Below, one piece after another: positions 60,284 through 64,000 of a stretch of 64,000 nt of DNA. Under the pieces are notes generated by a model. That model saw nothing but the letters and a program-made list of their open reading frames with translations, had not been told where the DNA came from and did no database searches. This DNA comes from Dryas octopetala (lineage: Eukaryota; Streptophyta; Magnoliopsida; Rosales; Rosaceae), in the NCBI GenBank assembly GCA_963921425.1, contig OY992839.1, forward strand, positions 9,217,409 through 9,281,408, in the 5' to 3' direction. How positions within the stretch are numbered: position 1 is the stretch's first letter; every line of letters starts with the position of its first letter. A program made the translations under genes and the position numbers.

Positions 60284-61155
60284 GGCCCGTTTGGTAACGT
60301 TTTACAGAACAATTTTCTAAAAATTGTATTGTAAAATGAAAAATGACAAATTAAATTTTGCATTCTCAAAATATGAAAAGGCATCTTGTAGCGTAATTGA
60401 AAAACAATTATATAAAACAAAAATAATGAAAACACATTAATTTGATATTAACCAATTATTACAACCAAATAATTATATTCACAAAAGATATTAATTATAA
60501 ATTATTATTAACTAATTTCATAAAATATATAATTAAAAAAGAAAGAAGTTTCATAAAACCCAACCCACCTCGGCCGACGCAACTACCTTGGAGGTAGAAG
60601 AGTTGTTGGTGGCCGTATTATTAATGGAAACAAGACTGCAAACACCTATGATCTAGTTGACCAGATGTATTTTCTCTATGTAAGGGTTGCTAAGGCTCGT
60701 GAGCTTCCTGTCATGGATGTTACAGGGAGTCTTGATCCGTTTATTGAAGCGAGAATTGAAAACTATAGAGGGATTACAAAATATATATATTTTGAGAGAT
60801 GGGTAGAGAGAGAGAGAGATGAAGAGAGATGGGTGAGGTGGGCAGCGGCGAAGGGTAGGGCTGCCCCCGGAGGTGGGTCTGGCTAGGTGGGGATGAGGTG
60901 CAGATCACATGTTTTTTCATTTTTTTCATTTTTTTAATTTTTTTTCAGTTGTAAATGTTTTTTTTATTTGTATCTGTGTTCTCTATGTTTTCTAAATTCA
61001 CTGAAAGCATCATTTAATTGTTTTCTGAATTTACACTGTAAACTATAGATTCTATTTTGTCTTTTTCAAAAACTGTTTTCTCAATACGGCTACCAAAGAC
61101 ATTTTTTGAATTTGTAAAATGAAAAACCGTTTTGTAAAATGTTACCAAATTCACC
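60284..61155. mobile_element. Harbinger-like element carrying a host gene fragment
   Basis: An 872-bp unit starting GGCCCGTTTGGTAACGTTTTAC and ending AAAATGTTACCAAATTCACC: the last 20 bp of each end are inverse copies with few mismatches. The left flank is TTA(A) and the right flank TTA, fitting a PIF/Harbinger 3-bp duplication. The GTTTGG end type matches the Tourist-like elements elsewhere here. The interior holds a coding fragment of an MCTP-type gene at 60556-60785. Confidence 0.72.
60556..60785 (+). pseudogene. Captured MCTP/FTIP-type C2-domain gene fragment
   Basis: An open plus-strand stretch reads GGRIINGNKTANTYDLVDQM, then FLYVRVAKARELPVMDVTGS, LDPFIEARIENYRGIT. This is the linker and first strands of a C2 domain in plant multiple-C2-domain-and-transmembrane proteins (FTIP1/QUIRKY family), which normally exceed 750 residues. 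Only about 75 codons are present. They are open from the stop at about 60554 to the point where family similarity ends near 60785, after which the frame runs into low-complexity sequence. It is a captured exon piece, not a functional gene. Confidence 0.8.
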
Positions 61156-63789
61156 TTATCAACTATCCATTCTGCTGCATATATGATCTAAACTATTAGG
61201 TGGGTTGGGCCTAACCTAATGTTACAATGGGATGGCCCGACCTACAATATTCATACCTCAAGAGCAATAAAATTGACCCAAAACAACAACAAAAGTGAGA
61301 ATTAAATGCAAAATCACATCGGCATTTATGATCCTTTTTGTTTAGAGAAGTCAGAGAGCGAACCCTAGCTTGCTGGTTTGAGAGTCAGCCGCCACCCCTT
61401 TTCCCTTCCCTCTCCCTCCCTTCGCCACCCTCTCCTCCTTCCCCTGTCGACCCTCTCCCCTCCCCTCCCCTCCACCTTGCCGCACAGCCTCCCCTCTCCC
61501 TCGTAGCACCACCTCTCCATTCCCCGCCGTCCCCCTTCCCCTCCCCTGGCAACACCACTTATCCCTGCCATCCCCTTGCTCTCCCCCGTAATAAGCCCCA
61601 CAACCAGCATGACCCATCCCCTCCATAATAATACCGACCCTCCCTCTCCTCCTCACCCAACCACGCCTACCTCCCTTCGTTCTCACTACAAATTTTCCCA
61701 CTTCTCTATTTTTGAGAGCAACTTCACCCTCTCTTGGGATGATTTTTCAATTTTATTGTGTTGTTTTGTTCTTTCTCTTGTGGTGGTTAGATTGGAGCTT
61801 AATCACTCCAAATTTTAAAAAATTAAATGTGTAGGATTTAATTAATGTTGCATAGGTGACATTCTATAATTAAAATCCAAAGGGTATATGTGAAAAATAA
61901 ATAATAAAAATATATACAAACATTTAAAAAAATAAGAATGAGTGCAAATAAAGAAAAGGGGAGTGCGAAAATCACTTCCCTAAATAAAATTAAGATATGA
62001 GCTCAAATATAATAGGTGATAAACTGCCACATTAGTTGGATTTGGAAAATTAGAATAATAGATTCTGCCCTCTAGTGCTACTCTAAAAGACCTATATTGG
62101 TTGTGCCCCTAAGAGACTAAAATGGTAGCACCTCTGTCTCCTTCCATCCACATTCAATTTGAACACATCCATAGAAAGCAAATTCCAATTAAACCACATA
62201 GGAAGGTCAATTTTGTAGTGAATGGTACGTAATATCTAGTGTGCGTCGGTGCAAACGTCAATCAGTCAAAAAATCAAAAAGCAAGTTACAATAGCTAATT
62301 AAAGATATTAATTATTTTATTTATTTATAACCAAGAAATTAAATTTCGGATTTTTAGGAAATTTCGATAGAAATTTTAAAGATTTTTAAATTTCGACAAA
62401 AATTAGACGAAAACGACAAAATTACTATCAAAATACGAAAATTTTTAATGAAACTTTACCATATGTTTATTTAACATATTATTTACTAAATTGATAAAAA
62501 ATATTGAATAAACCAAATTATATTGTAGGTTTCATGTGATATAAGGTGAATATAATGCGCGCTGGAACAAATACTGTTAAATAAAATTAGCATATTCTTT
62601 ATACTGTATAATTTAATTATACACTAAAATTTAAACCCTAATACTCTATATATTCTATATACCCTAATACTCTTTGTACTTTATAATTTATACATTAAAC
62701 CGTATATACTCTATATTCTTTAGAACATTAGGTTTTAGGCTTTTTAGAATATTTTTAATTATCTTTTTATAGAAATGTATTAGAGCTTAATGTGTAAAAT
62801 AACTAAACGAAATCCCAAACTTTTTTTTTTTCTTTCCAATTGCCCAAGGGCCCCAAACCCCCCCTCCTTTTTTTTTCTTTCTTTACTTTTTTTCCCCGTA
62901 CCTCTCGCTTCACTTTTTTTTTTTTTTTAATCTTTCCTTTAGTTTTTCCCGTGCCTCTCACCCAGCCAAGCTTTATCTTCACTGAGTGTAACAACCCAAA
63001 TTTTGGCTTATGGTAATTTTGTTACTTAAATTTTTCAAACTTGTTTTAGGTTTGTTTAAAGGAATTAGAAATTTTTTTAAGTTTATTTTAACTAACTTAG
63101 ACTTTTTGTTGTGGTTCTAGAACTTAGTTGTGTGGAAATGAATTTTAGAAAATGAAAATTCAAGAATTTGGCGATTATTATTTTTTTAGAATTAAATTAT
63201 GAGAGTAGGATTTTTCATAATTTTTTGAAAGCAATTTGACTATTTTGAGGTCATAGGAAATTAGTACTTATCAATACGAGTCCGTAGAATTTTTTGGTGA
63301 ATTATTTGGAGTCTTGATCTATTTTTAGTGAATTTCTGAAGTTGGAGAAAATAGAAAATTTTGATAATTTCAATAAATTTCGGTAAATTTCGCCGAATTT
63401 TTGAAATTTCGGCGAAATCTGCACGAAAAATTGTTAAACATGTGTTTCGATTTCGAAACCTCAAAAAAACGAAATTTCGCCGAAAATTTCAAAATTTAAT
63501 ACCTTGTTTATAACAGAAAGCCTTGTAGGATAGATAGGTTCTACTGTTCTAGTACTACCTAATTTGTTTAGCTTATCGGTGTCCTTGAGTACAATAAGGA
63601 TAGAATCTATGTCCATGTCATGTAAAGACCAAATTGGCAGGTATATTTTTCATTATTATGGTATAAATTGTTTATCAAATGTATTTATAAGCCATAAAAA
63701 TATTGTATCAAAGAAGGCCCAATTTGTTCTGCATAATTAACTCTTCCTCAAACCGAAAAAAAAAAAAAAAAATTGTATCAAAGAGGCAC
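61156..63789. other. Non-coding, with CT-rich block and CGAAATTTCG-type repeats
   Basis: 61370-61690 is a strongly pyrimidine-rich block (CCCTCTCC-type) that keeps frames open on both strands without protein character. Near 62340-62460 and 63350-63490, AAATTTCG and TTTCGCCGAAATT words recur on both strands. Oligo-T/C tracts lie at 62820-62930. No gene. Confidence 0.4.
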
Positions 63790-63797
63790 AAATTATA

Positions 63798-63969
63798 GGA
63801 CCAGGATTATCTACCCATTTGCCTATCTATTTTTCTACTATATTTTAAATTTTAGCTATCAACTCTCCCACCTCTTTCCTTTTCTTTCTCTCTCTACTTT
63901 CTTTTTGATGACCAAAATTAAAGCATAATAGAAAAATGAATAAGCAAATGGATAGGGAATCCTGGTCCC
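63798..63969. mobile_element. Hairpin MITE with 8-bp target duplication
   Basis: A 172-bp foldback whose arms GGACCAGGATT...CCATTTGCCTATC and AAGCAAATGGATAGG...AATCCTGGTCCC are inverse copies. The perfect 8-bp flank AAATTATA (63790-63797, 63970-63977) points to the hAT superfamily. No coding capacity. Confidence 0.8.
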
Positions 63970-64000
63970 AAATTATATATGGGTTGTTCGAGCAAGATTT

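Noticed and set aside
61338-61701. Pro/Ser-rich plus frame and Gly/Arg-rich minus frames
   Set aside because: Both arise from one pyrimidine-rich block; no family signature on either strand.

Overview
The window looks like nuclear DNA from a flowering plant, most likely a woody eudicot. It is AT-rich with sparse genes and introns with GT-AG borders, and much of it is DNA transposons and their remnants. There are no bacterial operons, CRISPR arrays, convincing tRNA or rRNA genes, or intact LTR-retrotransposon polyproteins. All calls are by reading; no database search was run.

Four host genes are supported. (1) 18235-19063 (+): a glycine-rich RNA-binding protein of the GRP7/RBG type, two exons, 174 residues. 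(2) 30005-31130 (+): a RADIALIS-like single-SANT/MYB protein, two exons, 100 residues. (3) 40165-40556 (-): a small two-exon, 93-residue protein without a known domain. (4) 53010-54533 (+): an intronless 3-ketoacyl-CoA synthase of 507 residues with a complete Cys-His-Asn triad (very-long-chain fatty acid elongation).

The most interesting structure is a nest at 45595-52256. A short hAT-like element contains a complete Mutator-like element (MULE, 46183-51949) with 238-bp terminal inverted repeats that differ at about 5 positions and a perfect 10-bp target-site duplication. The MULE carries two convergent genes: a GRF-type zinc-finger protein with a C-terminal membrane segment reads inward from the left end, and a spliced mudrA-like transposase reads inward from the right end. 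This copies the maize MuDR layout, with a GRF protein in the second-gene position. The transposase has intact DDE, SWIM and zinc-knuckle signatures but an in-frame TGA in its N-terminal PB1-like domain. The nest ends about 750 bp upstream of the ketoacyl-CoA synthase start codon.

Region by region: 1-12 kb is mostly non-coding, with a hAT-like element, a decayed RPA-like zinc-ribbon fragment and a Mutator-type hairpin MITE. 12.2-16.3 kb is a probable Helitron with captured GC-rich sequence. 18-19 kb holds the GRP gene. 21.1-21.8 kb is a short GC-rich MULE with a perfect 9-bp duplication. 22.6 kb is a Tourist-like MITE. 30-31 kb holds the RADIALIS-like gene. 32.8-37.3 kb is an array of about five 0.7-0.8-kb tandem repeats whose first unit is split by a hAT and a Harbinger-type insertion. 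38.5-39.8 kb is an ORF split by a hAT. 40-42 kb holds the small protein gene. 44.9-52.3 kb is the MITE/hAT/MULE nest. 53-54.5 kb holds the KCS gene. 55.8-58.6 kb combines a hairpin minisatellite, a truncated O-fucosyltransferase and another coding fragment. 59-61.2 kb has two Harbinger-type elements, one carrying a piece of an MCTP/FTIP-type C2-domain gene. 61.2-64 kb is non-coding apart from a terminal hairpin MITE with an 8-bp duplication.
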